Of a stretch of DNA of 64,000 nucleotides, positions 40,936 through 49,286 are shown piece by piece. The translations under genes were made by a program, and so were the position numbers. The DNA comes from Streptomyces flavofungini (GTDB taxonomy: Bacteria; Actinomycetota; Actinomycetes; Streptomycetales; Streptomycetaceae). Under the pieces are notes generated by a model, which saw only the letters and a program-made list of their open reading frames with translations, was not told the origin of the DNA and did not search any database. Each line of letters begins with the position of its first letter. The first letter of the stretch is position 1. The stretch covers positions 248,001 to 312,000 of the forward strand of contig NZ_BMVR01000004.1 of assembly GCF_014650815.1 (NCBI RefSeq), in the 5' to 3' direction.

Positions 40936-42960
40936 TCACCAGTTCGCCTCGCCCGGGACAAGGCGGCCCGCCTTGCGGTACTCGCGGCGCGCGCCCTCCA
41001 GCAGATCGCCCGCGCCCACCGGCTCGTCCCGGCCGGCCGCGAGGTACGCGGCGGTGACCACCGCACCGCGGATCGCCCCGCCCGACAACTCGAAGTCCCG
41101 GGCGAGGGGTTCGGTGTCGAGGCCGTCGGCGCGCGGCACGTGCGCGAGGCCGTGGTGCCACAGCGCGAGGCGCTGTCCGGCGTCCGGGAAGGGAAAGTCG
41201 ACCACCAGGTCGAGGCGGCGGGTGAACGCGTCGTCGATGTTGGCCCGCAGGTTGGTGGTGAGCAGCGCGATGCCGTCGAAGGACTCCAGGCGCTGCAGCA
41301 GGTAGGCGCTCTCCAGGTTGGCGTACCTGTCGTGGGCGTCCTTGACCTCCGAGCGCTTGCCGAAGACGGCGTCGGCCTCGTCGAAGAGCAGCACGGCGTC
41401 CGTGCGGTCGGCCTCCGTGAAGATCCGTTCGAGGTTCTTCTCGGTCTCGCCGACGTACTTGTCCACGATCGACGACAGCTGGACCACATAGAGGTCGACG
41501 CCCAGATCGGCGGCGATCACCTCGGCGGACAGCGTCTTGCCGGTACCGGACTCGCCCGCGAACAGGCCGAGGACCCCGCGCCCGCGACCGCCGCCCGCGC
41601 TCAGCCGCCAGTCGCCCAGGACCCGGTCGCGATGGCGGGCGCGCAGGGCGAGTTCGTGGAGCTGGCCGAGCGGCCCTTCGGGCAGCACCAGGTCTTCCCA
41701 GTCCACGTCGGGTTGGATGCGGCGAGCGTGCTGTTCGAGGCCCGAGGCGGACTGCCGCCGGGCGGCGAGCCGGACGTGGGCGGCGGTGAGCGGCGTCCCG
41801 TCGAAGACGGCCAGCGCGGCGGCGGCCCGGGCGGCCCGCGCGACCCGCTCCCCACCGAGGTGGTACGGGGCGACGGTCCCGGCCAGGTCGAAGGCGTCGG
41901 CGCCCGGGCCGAGCGCGGTCCGCCAGGCGGCCGCTCCGCCCGCGGGCGGCCGGGGCGCCTGGAGCACCAGGGGGTCGTGCGGTGACCACTGCGGGTCGTA
42001 CGGGCGGGGACCGGTGAGCAGGACGGTCACGTCGGCGGCCCCGGTCAACTCCTCGACCATCGGCCCCGGTCGGTCGGGCAGTCCGCACACCACGACCGCC
42101 TTGCCGCCGAGGCGCGCCTCGCGCAGCAGTTCGGGGACGTGGTCGGCGGGGCCGGAGTAGCGCAGCGCGTCGACGCCCGCCGCTGCCAGGGCCGCCGCGA
42201 GGGTGGTCAGGGCGTCGCCCTCGCGGTGCTCCCGCAGGTAGACGGTGCCGGGCCCGTCGCCGATGTGCGCGGCGAGGCGCTTGACGAAGTCCTCGTCGAG
42301 CCCGGCGGCGGGCGGCGGCTCCGGCATCGGGCGCAGCAGGCCGAGCAGCGCGGCGTCCACGGTGTCGTCGCCCAGGAGGTGGGCGACCAGCCGGTCGGGC
42401 ACGCGCAACGAGCGGGTGAGGAGGGGTCGTTCGGCGTCCTCGACGGTCAGCAGGCCAAAGGAGCGCAGCGGCGCCGAGGAGTGGAACCGGGCGCGGGCCT
42501 CCGGCAGGTGCGCGGGCACCCCGCACAGGTCGAGCGCGAGCCCCACGGTGGCGCGGCGGCGGCTCACGTCGTCGTTGAGGTAGCCGTACAGCGGCTCGAA
42601 GGTCCGGTCGAGGTCGGGGGCCAGGGCGATGAGCAGGACGGCCGCGTCCAGCTCGGTCAGCCGCGTCCGGACGGCCGTCCGCGCCAGCCGGTCGTCGCTG
42701 TCCCGGGGCCACCCGTCGAGGACGTCCGACGGTACGTCCTCGTCCGCCGCCGCGCCCGACCACGTACGCAGCAGACGGCTCACGGCCTCGTCGGACACGT
42801 ACAGCCCGCGCAACGGGTCGGTGGCGGTGGGGTCGTGCGCGGAGCGGTGCTCGACCAGCGCGGTCACCGTCCGCCGCAGCTCGAAGAGGCGGGCGAGGAG
42901 GGCACGGGCCGGGCCCTCCTCGCCGCCGGGGGAGGGATGGTCCAGGGGGGAGGTGCTCAT
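40936..42960 (-). CDS. CIS AAA+ ATPase (Cis15/Afp15-like)
   Basis: A 674-residue ATPase conserved in Afp/CIS loci, thought to help assembly or remodelling of the particle. The N-terminal ~430 residues are the CIS-specific winged/helical part (LLRTWSGAAADEDVPSD, LDAAVLLIALAPDLDRTFEPLYGYLNDDVSRR). The C-terminal AAA+ domain has Walker A GESGTGKT near residue 466, Walker B VLLFDEADAVFG, sensor 1 LLTTN and the arginine finger region AFTRRLDLVVDFPFPD. Its ATG overlaps the DUF4255 stop (ATGA). It is separated from the sheath operon by the deaminase and CisA-like genes. Confidence 0.92.
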   Translation of the reverse strand: MSTSPLDHPSPGGEEGPARALLARLFELRRTVTALVEHRSAHDPTATDPLRGLYVSDEAVSRLLRTWSGAAADEDVPSDVLDGWPRDSDDRLARTAVRTRLTELDAAVLLIALAPDLDRTFEPLYGYLNDDVSRRRATVGLALDLCGVPAHLPEARARFHSSAPLRSFGLLTVEDAERPLLTRSLRVPDRLVAHLLGDDTVDAALLGLLRPMPEPPPAAGLDEDFVKRLAAHIGDGPGTVYLREHREGDALTTLAAALAAAGVDALRYSGPADHVPELLREARLGGKAVVVCGLPDRPGPMVEELTGAADVTVLLTGPRPYDPQWSPHDPLVLQAPRPPAGGAAAWRTALGPGADAFDLAGTVAPYHLGGERVARAARAAAALAVFDGTPLTAAHVRLAARRQSASGLEQHARRIQPDVDWEDLVLPEGPLGQLHELALRARHRDRVLGDWRLSAGGGRGRGVLGLFAGESGTGKTLSAEVIAADLGVDLYVVQLSSIVDKYVGETEKNLERIFTEADRTDAVLLFDEADAVFGKRSEVKDAHDRYANLESAYLLQRLESFDGIALLTTNLRANIDDAFTRRLDLVVDFPFPDAGQRLALWHHGLAHVPRADGLDTEPLARDFELSGGAIRGAVVTAAYLAAGRDEPVGAGDLLEGARREYRKAGRLVPGEANW

Positions 42961-43670
42961 GACTGCTCCGTACGACGGTTCGCCGCCCGCGCACGCTCCG
43001 CGCGGCCGCCCGCCGCCTGCCCCTGCCCATGGGCGGCACGGGCGGCCGCCACCTGGTGGGGCCGGTGGGCGCGCTCCGCCGACGCGGGCGTGCCGCCGTC
43101 CACGGTGCGGATCCGCACCGCCGCGCCCTCGGTGACCGGGGGCCCCGCGTCGTAGTCGGGAAACGCGGGGACCGGCGCCGTCACCACGACATCCAGCGAC
43201 GGCTTCAACTCACCGCCGAGCGCCGACCAGATGTCGGCCATGGAGCGGGACTCCGACTGCAGGCCTCCCACCGTCACCGGCACCGTGAGGCCGAGGCGCC
43301 CGAGCGCGTCCGGGAGTTCCCGGGGCGACAGCAGCTCATGGGGCAGCAACGTCGCCAGCGCGGCGGACAGCAGCCGGTGCTCGTCCTGCGGCGTCTTCGT
43401 CCAGGCCGTCACCAGATACGACAGCCGGAACCAGCGCGGCGGCCGGCGCCGCCGCACCACGACGTCCCGGTCGTCCCGCACCGGCGCGTGGCCGCGCTGC
43501 CGCCGGGACGAGTCCTCCCGGAGGTCGTACAAGTAGACGTTGAGAACCGGGGCGTTGCGCCGGGCGGCCCAGTCACGGGTGGGGACGTCGAAGGACACGT
43601 CGATGCCGGACCCGGCCAGCGCCCCACCACGCAACAGTCCCTTCAGGACCTCATCCACCTCATGAATCAC
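42957..43670 (-). CDS. DUF4255/Pvc16-N protein, CIS tail terminator-like (Cis16)
   Basis: A 237-residue protein starting VIHEVDEVLKGLLRGGAL, with the Pvc16_N pattern IDVSFDVPTRDWAARRNAPVLNVYLYDLREDSSRR, then YLVTAWTKTPQDEHRLLSAALATLL. In Afp-type systems this protein caps the distal end and ends tube/sheath growth. The C-terminal 40 residues are basic and disordered. GTG 43670 with GGGAG seven bases before is preferred to the open frame extending to 43754. It is the first gene of the ATPase unit. Confidence 0.88.
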   Translation of the reverse strand: MIHEVDEVLKGLLRGGALAGSGIDVSFDVPTRDWAARRNAPVLNVYLYDLREDSSRRQRGHAPVRDDRDVVVRRRRPPRWFRLSYLVTAWTKTPQDEHRLLSAALATLLPHELLSPRELPDALGRLGLTVPVTVGGLQSESRSMADIWSALGGELKPSLDVVVTAPVPAFPDYDAGPPVTEGAAVRIRTVDGGTPASAERAHRPHQVAAARAAHGQGQAAGGRAERARAANRRTEQS

Positions 43671-44033
43671 ACCCGCACTCCCACCTGCCGCCACCGGACC
43701 GGCCTCCTCGCCACCCCACCTCCGATGGTCCGCCCTCCACGACCCGCGCCCCACGCACGCCGGGGACGACCATGGGGCAGAGTTGATGCCTCAAAGTCCC
43801 CGACACCGCCCCGGCAGCCGCGTGACGCCGCTACCCCGCTCCCCGAACGGCCTTGACCGGCAGGGGAGTCGGGCGGTGGCGGTGTCGCCACGCCCTGTGC
43901 TCCCGTGCGCTCCCCGGCCGGTCTTGATCGCCCCGGCGGCACAGGGTGAAGTGGCAACAGCCCCGAGCAGTGCCGAGCAGTGCCGAGCCGAGCCGACAGA
44001 AGCCGACAGAAGCCGACAGAAACGGGACAGGTC
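43671..44033. other. Divergent region DUF4255 / FAD monooxygenase
   Basis: 363 bases with no gene. The right end holds the 10-bp periodic repeat array described next, immediately ahead of the monooxygenase ribosome site. Nothing else is recognisable. Confidence 0.5.
43964..44023. repeat. Six 10-bp tandem units upstream of the monooxygenase gene
   Basis: Units are CGAGCAGTGC twice, CGAGCCGAGC once, CGACAGAAGC twice and CGACAGAAAC once, an uninterrupted 60-base array with a strict 10-base period, ending 10 bases before the start codon. Confidence 0.85.
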
Positions 44034-45416
44034 ATGGCCACGAACAAGCGCAGCCCCCGGTCCGGCGCCCGCTGGGAGCGGGCCGTCGTCGTCGGTGGTG
44101 GGTACGCCGGTCTCGTCGCCGCGCGCGTCCTGGCCGACCACTTCGCCGAAGTGCTCGTCCTGGAGCGCGACCCGGTTGCGCCCGATACGGGCGTGCACCC
44201 GCACATCCCGCAGGGCTATCACGCGCACGCGCTGCTCGCGAAGGGCGGCGAGGCCCTGGAACGCCTCTTCCCCGGGCTGCGGGCGGAGCTCGCCGACCTC
44301 GGCGCCCCCGTCTTCGACTACGGCGAGCGCATCAGCTTCCTGCTCCCGACCGGCTACGCGCCGCGCGATCCGGTCGGCGTGTCCATCCAGACCTTCACCC
44401 GCGACGAGCTCGAACGCCGCCTGCGCCAGCGGGTGTCGGCCCTCACGCCGGTGCGCCTGCTCGCCGCCACGCACTGCGAGACCGTCACGGCCGGTGCCCC
44501 CGGCCGCCTGGACCGCGTCCACTACCGCACGGCCGGAACCGACGAATCCGTCGAGGTCACCGCCGACCTCGTCGTCGACGCGTCGGGCCGCTCCACCTCC
44601 GTGGACCGCTGGCTCACCGACGCCGACCTGCCCGCGTCCGCCAAGACCCTCATCAAGGCGAAGATCACCTACACCTCCGCGTGCTACGAACGCCCGCCGC
44701 AGGACCGGCAGGACGGCCCGGACTTCGACGTCGCGTACCAGATGACCTTCGCACCCGGCGTCGCGCGCGGCGGAGTCGTCCTCGCCGTCGAGCGGCACCG
44801 CTGGATGTGCTCGCTGTTCGGCTTCGACCAGCACGTGCCGCCCACCGACGACGAGGGCTACCTCGACTTTGCCCAGAGCCTCGGCAACCCGCGCCTCGCC
44901 GAACAGATCAAGCGCGGCACCCGCCAGGGCGAGATCCACCGCTACACCAACCCCGGCAACGAGTGGCGCCTGCACCACAAGAACCCCCGCTGGCCCGAGC
45001 GCCTGATCGCGGTCGGCGACGCGCTGTGCGTGTTCAACCCGGTGTATGGACAGGGGCTCACGGTCGGCGCGATGGAAGCGGAACTGCTCGGCGGCCTGCT
45101 GCGCCGTCGCCGGGCCCACCCGTCCGGCCTCGACGGCCTCAGCCGCGCCTACCAGCGCGGCGCGGCCCGCCTCATCAAGGTCCCCTGGACCATGGCCACC
45201 AGCTCCGACCTCATGTGGGCCCCCGGCAACCAGCCACTTCCCGCCCGCTTCGCCCACTGGTACAACCAGCACGTCTTCGCCCTCGCGGTACGCGACCCGG
45301 ACGTCTGGGCCCGGTTCGTCCGCGTACTGAACATGACGGCCCCGCCCACTCTGCTGTTCCACCCGGCGGTGCTGGCCAAGGTGGTACGCCACGCGCTCGC
45401 CCGCCGGGCGGCCTGA
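44034..45416 (+). CDS. FAD-dependent monooxygenase-like oxidoreductase
   Basis: A 460-residue flavoprotein of the aromatic hydroxylase/geranylgeranyl-reductase superfamily. The N-terminal dinucleotide loop VVVGGGYAGLVAARVLAD with ELVLERD-type strand end, the middle DLVVDASGRSTSVDRWL and the C-terminal VGDALCVFNPVYGQGLTVGAMEAE are all present. The halogenase WxWxIP motif is not seen. GGGA precedes ATG 44034. It stands alone to the right of the CIS locus; a link is not supported. Substrate unknown. Confidence 0.85.
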   Translation: MATNKRSPRSGARWERAVVVGGGYAGLVAARVLADHFAEVLVLERDPVAPDTGVHPHIPQGYHAHALLAKGGEALERLFPGLRAELADLGAPVFDYGERISFLLPTGYAPRDPVGVSIQTFTRDELERRLRQRVSALTPVRLLAATHCETVTAGAPGRLDRVHYRTAGTDESVEVTADLVVDASGRSTSVDRWLTDADLPASAKTLIKAKITYTSACYERPPQDRQDGPDFDVAYQMTFAPGVARGGVVLAVERHRWMCSLFGFDQHVPPTDDEGYLDFAQSLGNPRLAEQIKRGTRQGEIHRYTNPGNEWRLHHKNPRWPERLIAVGDALCVFNPVYGQGLTVGAMEAELLGGLLRRRRAHPSGLDGLSRAYQRGAARLIKVPWTMATSSDLMWAPGNQPLPARFAHWYNQHVFALAVRDPDVWARFVRVLNMTAPPTLLFHPAVLAKVVRHALARRAA

Positions 45417-45466
45417 ACCCCGGCGCGGGGGAGCGGTCGGAGGCCCGCGGTGCCTGGCGCGAAATC

Positions 45467-45512
45467 GATCATGAAATGATCATCAACGACCGACCCCATG
45501 TATACCTTTGGC
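45467..45512 (+). promoter_or_regulatory. Inverted repeat and -10 before the secreted protein gene
   Basis: GATCAT-GAA-ATGATC (45467-45481) is a perfect inverted repeat at the -35 position. TATACC (45501-45506) lies six bases before GTG 45513, again the spacing of a leaderless start. Confidence 0.45.
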
Positions 45513-46517
45513 GTGACTTTACGCAATTTCGTTCCCACCGCCTGCGCCGTCGCCGCCCTGACCGCGGCCATCGGTTCCGCCCCGGCCGCCGCGGCGGAGC
45601 CCTCGCCGAAGCCGTCGGCGTCCCGGGCCGCGGCGCCCGCCGAGAACACCCTGTGCGTCTACAGCACGGAGATCACCGACAAGACCACCGGCGGCTACGT
45701 CTGGGACGTGGGCACCCGCGCCCACGCGCTCTGGAAGTCCGATGACTTCCAGAGCAAGTACGGAAAGCTCTCCTACGGCGAGCAGACGAACAAGCTCCTG
45801 TACGAACTCAACGTCAGCCAGCACGTCTTCGGCCACAGCTGGCTGGTGCACTTCAACTCGCACGGCGCGTTCCAGCGGAAGCTCGCCGGGGGCGACACCG
45901 CCCGCTACGACACGTACTCCTTCCAGCCGCAGGACCCCGACGGCCGCAACGGCGACGGCAGCCCCGTGGACGGCATGTCCGTCAACTACACCGGCTACGA
46001 CATCAACGCCCCCGGCAAGCCCCTGGTCGAGTGGGACCGGCCCAGCCGCAAGCAGGACCGCGACGGCGCGTACGCCCCCCGTGCGGCCCGCTGCAAGACG
46101 CTCAGCGCCACTCAACAGGCCGCGTTCGACCGGGAGATCGCACGGCGCGAGCAGGCCGACGAGAAGTACACGCTCCTGCCGAGCTGGACGTACCTGCTGA
46201 CCGGCGGCTGGGCCGGAACGCCCGCCCGCAACTGCACCACCTTCGCCCTGCAGGTGTGGGACGCCGCGATGGCCAACTCCCCGTCCGAGCAGATCGACCC
46301 GACCCTGCGCCTCCCCGCCGCCGACCTCAACCGCCGCGGCGCCGAGATCCCCGCCGACCTCACCCAGAGCGCGTACTCGGCCTGGATCCCGGCCCTGGCG
46401 GGCAAGTGGATCCACGAGAAGAACGGCAACCGGGACGAGAACGACGAGGTACCGCGCTTCGCGACCGACGACCTCGCACCGGCGACGAGCCCGGCCGGGG
46501 TCCGGGCCGGGGGTTAG
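45513..46517 (+). CDS. Secreted protein with permuted papain-like signature
   Basis: A 334-residue exported protein of no family I can name. The signal peptide is VTLRNFVPTACAVAALTAAIGSAPAAAA. The mature part contains VFGHSWLVHFNSHGAFQRK and, ~120 residues later, ARNCTTFALQVWDAA. A histidine in GHSW before an NCTTFA cysteine is the order of circularly permuted NlpC/P60-LRAT-like enzymes, so a cysteine peptidase, amidase or acyltransferase is possible. I prefer GTG 45513 to ATG 45498 because the latter overlaps the -10. The C-terminus is disordered. It is isolated between the monooxygenase and the DUF2975 pair. Confidence 0.7.
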   Translation: MTLRNFVPTACAVAALTAAIGSAPAAAAEPSPKPSASRAAAPAENTLCVYSTEITDKTTGGYVWDVGTRAHALWKSDDFQSKYGKLSYGEQTNKLLYELNVSQHVFGHSWLVHFNSHGAFQRKLAGGDTARYDTYSFQPQDPDGRNGDGSPVDGMSVNYTGYDINAPGKPLVEWDRPSRKQDRDGAYAPRAARCKTLSATQQAAFDREIARREQADEKYTLLPSWTYLLTGGWAGTPARNCTTFALQVWDAAMANSPSEQIDPTLRLPAADLNRRGAEIPADLTQSAYSAWIPALAGKWIHEKNGNRDENDEVPRFATDDLAPATSPAGVRAGG

Positions 46518-46544
46518 ATCACGTCGGCGCACAGCCGCGACTTG

Positions 46545-46589
46545 TCGATTATCGATATGGCCCGCTACCGTGGTCATATCGAAAATCGA
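46545..46589. promoter_or_regulatory. Paired TCGAT-type palindromes before DUF2975/XRE operon
   Basis: TCGATTATCGATATG (46545-46559) and CATATCGAAAATCGA (46575-46589) are inverted copies with one mismatch, 15 bases apart. Each also holds its own palindrome (TCGAT-T-ATCGA and TATCGA-AAA-TCGATA). It is AT-rich against a GC-rich background and likely the operator of the XRE regulator of this operon. Confidence 0.65.
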
Positions 46590-46603
46590 TAGGGAGGGAT
46601 GCG

Positions 46604-47191
46604 ATGAACACGCGGCTCACGAGGACCCTGGCCTCGGTGACCCTTTTGCTCGCGGTGCTCTGTGGGCTCGCTTTCATCGGTAAGGGCGTCACGCACATGG
46701 CCGACGACGGGGCGGTGTGCGTGCAGACGGGCTTCTGGGCCAATACGGCCATCGCTCCGGACGCCCTCCCGATCGAGAAGGGCGTGGAGGCGTCCGGCAG
46801 CGGCACGCGGCTCTGCCAGGACAGCCCCTCCGTGGCGCAGCGTGCCGCCGACCTCGGGGGCGAACTGCCCTGGCTGCTGTTCGGCGCCGTCGCGCTGCTG
46901 CTCTTCTCCCGGCTCCTGGACGCCGTCGTGGACAAGGGGCCGTTCACCGAGGTGGTGTCGCGACGGCTCGCCACCCTCGGCTGGGTCGTCGCCATCGGCG
47001 CCCCGGTGGCGAGTCTCGCCGTCGGCTGGTCGCGGTCCTGGCTGGTCGGGAGCATGGCGCCGGTCGCGGGTTCCGGGCCCGAGATGGCCGGGTCGCTCGA
47101 ACTCGTCCTCGCCGGACTCGCGGCGGTCGTGATGGGCAAGATCATGCGGGAAGGCGTACGGATGCGAGAGGACCTCGAAGGGACCATCTGA
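46604..47191 (+). CDS. DUF2975 membrane protein
   Basis: A 195-residue protein with four predicted membrane helices (TLASVTLLLAVLCGLAFIGKG; LPWLLFGAVALLLFSRLLDAVV; LATLGWVVAIGAPVASLAVG; LELVLAGLAAVVMGKIMREG). Between helices 1 and 2 is an external loop with two cysteines. The GPFTEVVSRRL segment followed by a terminal GxxLREGxRMREDLEGTI helix is the usual DUF2975 ending. GGGAGGG precedes ATG 46604 and the stop overlaps the XRE gene (TGATG). Function unknown; the fixed pairing with a small XRE protein suggests a membrane-linked regulator unit. Confidence 0.85.
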   Translation: MNTRLTRTLASVTLLLAVLCGLAFIGKGVTHMADDGAVCVQTGFWANTAIAPDALPIEKGVEASGSGTRLCQDSPSVAQRAADLGGELPWLLFGAVALLLFSRLLDAVVDKGPFTEVVSRRLATLGWVVAIGAPVASLAVGWSRSWLVGSMAPVAGSGPEMAGSLELVLAGLAAVVMGKIMREGVRMREDLEGTI

Positions 47192-47424
47192 TGTCCGACG
47201 AGGAACTCCACGCGATCCGCATCCACCTGGACCGGATCCTCGCCGAGCGCGGCATGACCCTGACGGAACTGTCCGCGCAGGTCGGCATCACCGTCGTCAA
47301 CCTGTCCGTGCTCAAGAACGGCCGGGCCAAGGCCATCCGCTTCTCGACCCTGTCCAGGATCTGCGAGGTCCTCCAGTGCCAGCCGGGCGACCTGATCACC
47401 CACGACCCCACCGAGCCGACCTAG
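47191..47424 (+). CDS. Small XRE-family regulator (YozG-like)
   Basis: A 77-residue helix-turn-helix protein: IRIHLDRILAERGMTLTELSAQVGITVVNLSVLKNGRAKAIRFSTLSRICEVLQCQPGDLI, the HTH_26/YozG type that is usually partner of DUF2975 proteins. Start and upstream stop overlap by one base. It probably binds the palindromes at 46545-46589 and regulates its own operon; this is inferred from position. Confidence 0.9.
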   Translation: MSDEELHAIRIHLDRILAERGMTLTELSAQVGITVVNLSVLKNGRAKAIRFSTLSRICEVLQCQPGDLITHDPTEPT

Positions 47425-47430
47425 CTCTGC

Positions 47431-48534
47431 TCAGCGCAGCACCCCTTCGATGAAGTCCCGGCCGAGCCGCGCCACCGCGTCGAGGTTCAGCTGGTGCTGC
47501 ACGTAGCGGCCCCGACGGCGCGTGGTGACAAGACCGGCCCGCTTCAGGACCGACAGGTGCCGGGAGATCTCCGGCGCCGTCATGGCGTACGCGTCGGCGA
47601 GCTCGCCCGTCGTGCAGGCCGCGCGCGCGAGGTGCCGGCACAGCAGCATCCGGGCCGGGTGGGCGAGCGCGGACATGCGGCGCGTCAGCTCCTCCACGGA
47701 GGTGGGGGCGGCGGGCCCGGGGGCGCTGACGGAGTACGTGATCGAGGCCTGCCAGCCGTAGCGGAACAGCACCATCAGGTGCGGCCAGCCGACGCTGGTG
47801 GGGATGAGGACGAGCCCGCCGTCCCCCGTCCGGATCTGGCCGGAGGTCATCTTGTCGACCGTGATCCGGGTGCCCGTCTCGTCGAGGGAGACCGCCGGTG
47901 ACACGGCCGTCAGGGCCTCGCGCGGGCCCTTGTGGAGCAGGAGCTGCCGCTTGCGCCGGGCGTCCGCGGTCAGCCGGCCGCTCACCCGGGCCCAGGTGTC
48001 CGCGAAGAAGGCCCGGTCGCAGTCCTCCAGGAACCGCCGGAACCAGGCGCGTACGGCCGGTGGGTCGTCGAGCAGCCGCTGGGCCAGCCGAAGTTGCGGC
48101 CCGCCCCGTGCCGCCGCCAGCTCCAGGGCCCGCTGCCGTCCCGCCGCGTCCTCCAGGACGTCCGGGGTCCGGGTGTCGTAGTGCACCCAGCCGAACTCCA
48201 GGGCGGCGTCCACGAACTGCTCGTCGGTGAGCCGGTCGAGCAGGTCGAGGTCGTCGGCGAGGGTGGCGCCGGGCAGGGCGCGCCGTCCGGGGATCGCGCC
48301 GAAGGGCATGAACACGTCCGAGAGGGTGGCGCGCCACAGGAAGTCCGCCTCGCCCATGCGGTCGGTGAGGTGCGAGTCGAGCGACGCGGTCACGGAAGCG
48401 ACCCACCCGTGCAGCGACGGATGGTGGTCGGGCTCGGACAGCGCGTGCAGCGCGCTGCCCAGCTCGGCGAGGGGCGACGGCACGAAGGAGATGCGCTCCG
48501 ACGCCAGACCCGTGATGTCGATCGTGACGCTCAT
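47431..48534 (-). CDS. DUF5937/ArsR-type winged-helix regulator
   Basis: A 367-residue regulator. The N-terminal ~290 residues are the DUF5937 domain (ISFVPSPLAELGSALHALSEPDHHPSLHGW) common in Streptomyces, and the C-terminal ~75 the ArsR winged helix (MSALAHPARMLLCRHLARAACTTGELADAYAMTAPEISRHLSVLKRAGLVTTRRRGRYV). There is no cysteine metal site of the ArsR/SmtB type. ATG 48534 has a GGGG tract upstream. It ends six bases from the XRE stop (convergent). Ligand and targets unknown. Confidence 0.87.
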   Translation of the reverse strand: MSVTIDITGLASERISFVPSPLAELGSALHALSEPDHHPSLHGWVASVTASLDSHLTDRMGEADFLWRATLSDVFMPFGAIPGRRALPGATLADDLDLLDRLTDEQFVDAALEFGWVHYDTRTPDVLEDAAGRQRALELAAARGGPQLRLAQRLLDDPPAVRAWFRRFLEDCDRAFFADTWARVSGRLTADARRKRQLLLHKGPREALTAVSPAVSLDETGTRITVDKMTSGQIRTGDGGLVLIPTSVGWPHLMVLFRYGWQASITYSVSAPGPAAPTSVEELTRRMSALAHPARMLLCRHLARAACTTGELADAYAMTAPEISRHLSVLKRAGLVTTRRRGRYVQHQLNLDAVARLGRDFIEGVLR

Positions 48535-48592
48535 GACCCCATGGTGCCCCGGCCCCGGGCCGGCGCGGACGGCGTCCCCCCGGGTCACCCGC

Positions 48593-49123
48593 TCAGGAGG
48601 CGACCCGCTCCCCGGACGGCTCGGCGACCACGATCTGGATGTGCGACGGGGCGTACTTGCGAGCCTTGTTGACCATCTTGGTCAGGTCGAACTTCTGGTG
48701 CTGGACGGCCACGTACAGCGATGCGGGCATGGCCGGGTGCGCGGGCGGGACCTCCGCCCCGACCGGCAGCGTCGCGCCCTGCCGCAGGCGTGCGCCGATC
48801 AGGGAGTGCTCGCCGTTCGGGGGCATGGCCACGACGAACTGGGTGACGTCGTTCCACGGCAGGATCGTGTTGCCGACCCGTACGCCCGCGGCGTCGAACT
48901 GGAACAGGATGCGCTTGGAGTCGAACCAGGACGAGATGAACGGGATCGCGGCGACGATCACCACACCGCCCTTCATGTCGAGCGCCCAGCCGAGGAGCAC
49001 GGCGAGCAGCACGACGCCCGCGATGGCCCCCCACAGACCGGCCAGGTCCTGCGGCGAGAACGGGCCCGTCACCTTGTAGCGCTCCCACCGCCCACGGCGC
49101 GCGGGCTGATTCGGATTCGACAT
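48593..49123 (-). CDS. Two-helix membrane protein, PH-like domain, function unknown
   Basis: A 176-residue protein. Hydrophobic residues LAGLWGAIAGVVLLAVLLGWAL and GGVVIVAAIPFISSWF form a membrane hairpin, and the rest (KRILFQFDAAGVRVGNTILPWNDVTQFVVA ... LYVAVQHQKFDLTKMVNKARKYAP) resembles bacterial PH-like (bPH) domains. AGGGGG lies seven bases before ATG 49123. No operon partner; the ArsR-type gene is 58 bases downstream on the same strand. Confidence 0.75.
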   Translation of the reverse strand: MSNPNQPARRGRWERYKVTGPFSPQDLAGLWGAIAGVVLLAVLLGWALDMKGGVVIVAAIPFISSWFDSKRILFQFDAAGVRVGNTILPWNDVTQFVVAMPPNGEHSLIGARLRQGATLPVGAEVPPAHPAMPASLYVAVQHQKFDLTKMVNKARKYAPSHIQIVVAEPSGERVAS

Positions 49124-49286
49124 CGGGGTCCCCCTGAAGTGGCGATGCGGAGCATCGGCGTACTGGCCCAGGCCGTCGGCCTGAAGATCACAGTCGGGGA
49201 CCCTAGTGAGGCGCGGGCGGGCTGGCTTGGACAAATCTGACCTCGCGGCGCGCACGCGTCCTGACGAGACCCGTCGCGCACCCGCC

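Noticed and set aside
21405..43670. Prophage
   Set aside because: Tail-type genes only: no capsid, portal, terminase, integrase or lysis genes, and DUF4157, DUF4255 and the AAA+ ATPase mark a CIS.
44034..45416. Flavin-dependent halogenase
   Set aside because: The FAD fold fits, but the WxWxIP halogenase motif is not visible.
46604..47424. Toxin-antitoxin pair
   Set aside because: A membrane protein plus small XRE protein could suggest one, but DUF2975/YozG-type pairs are a known, non-toxin arrangement and no toxin motif is present.
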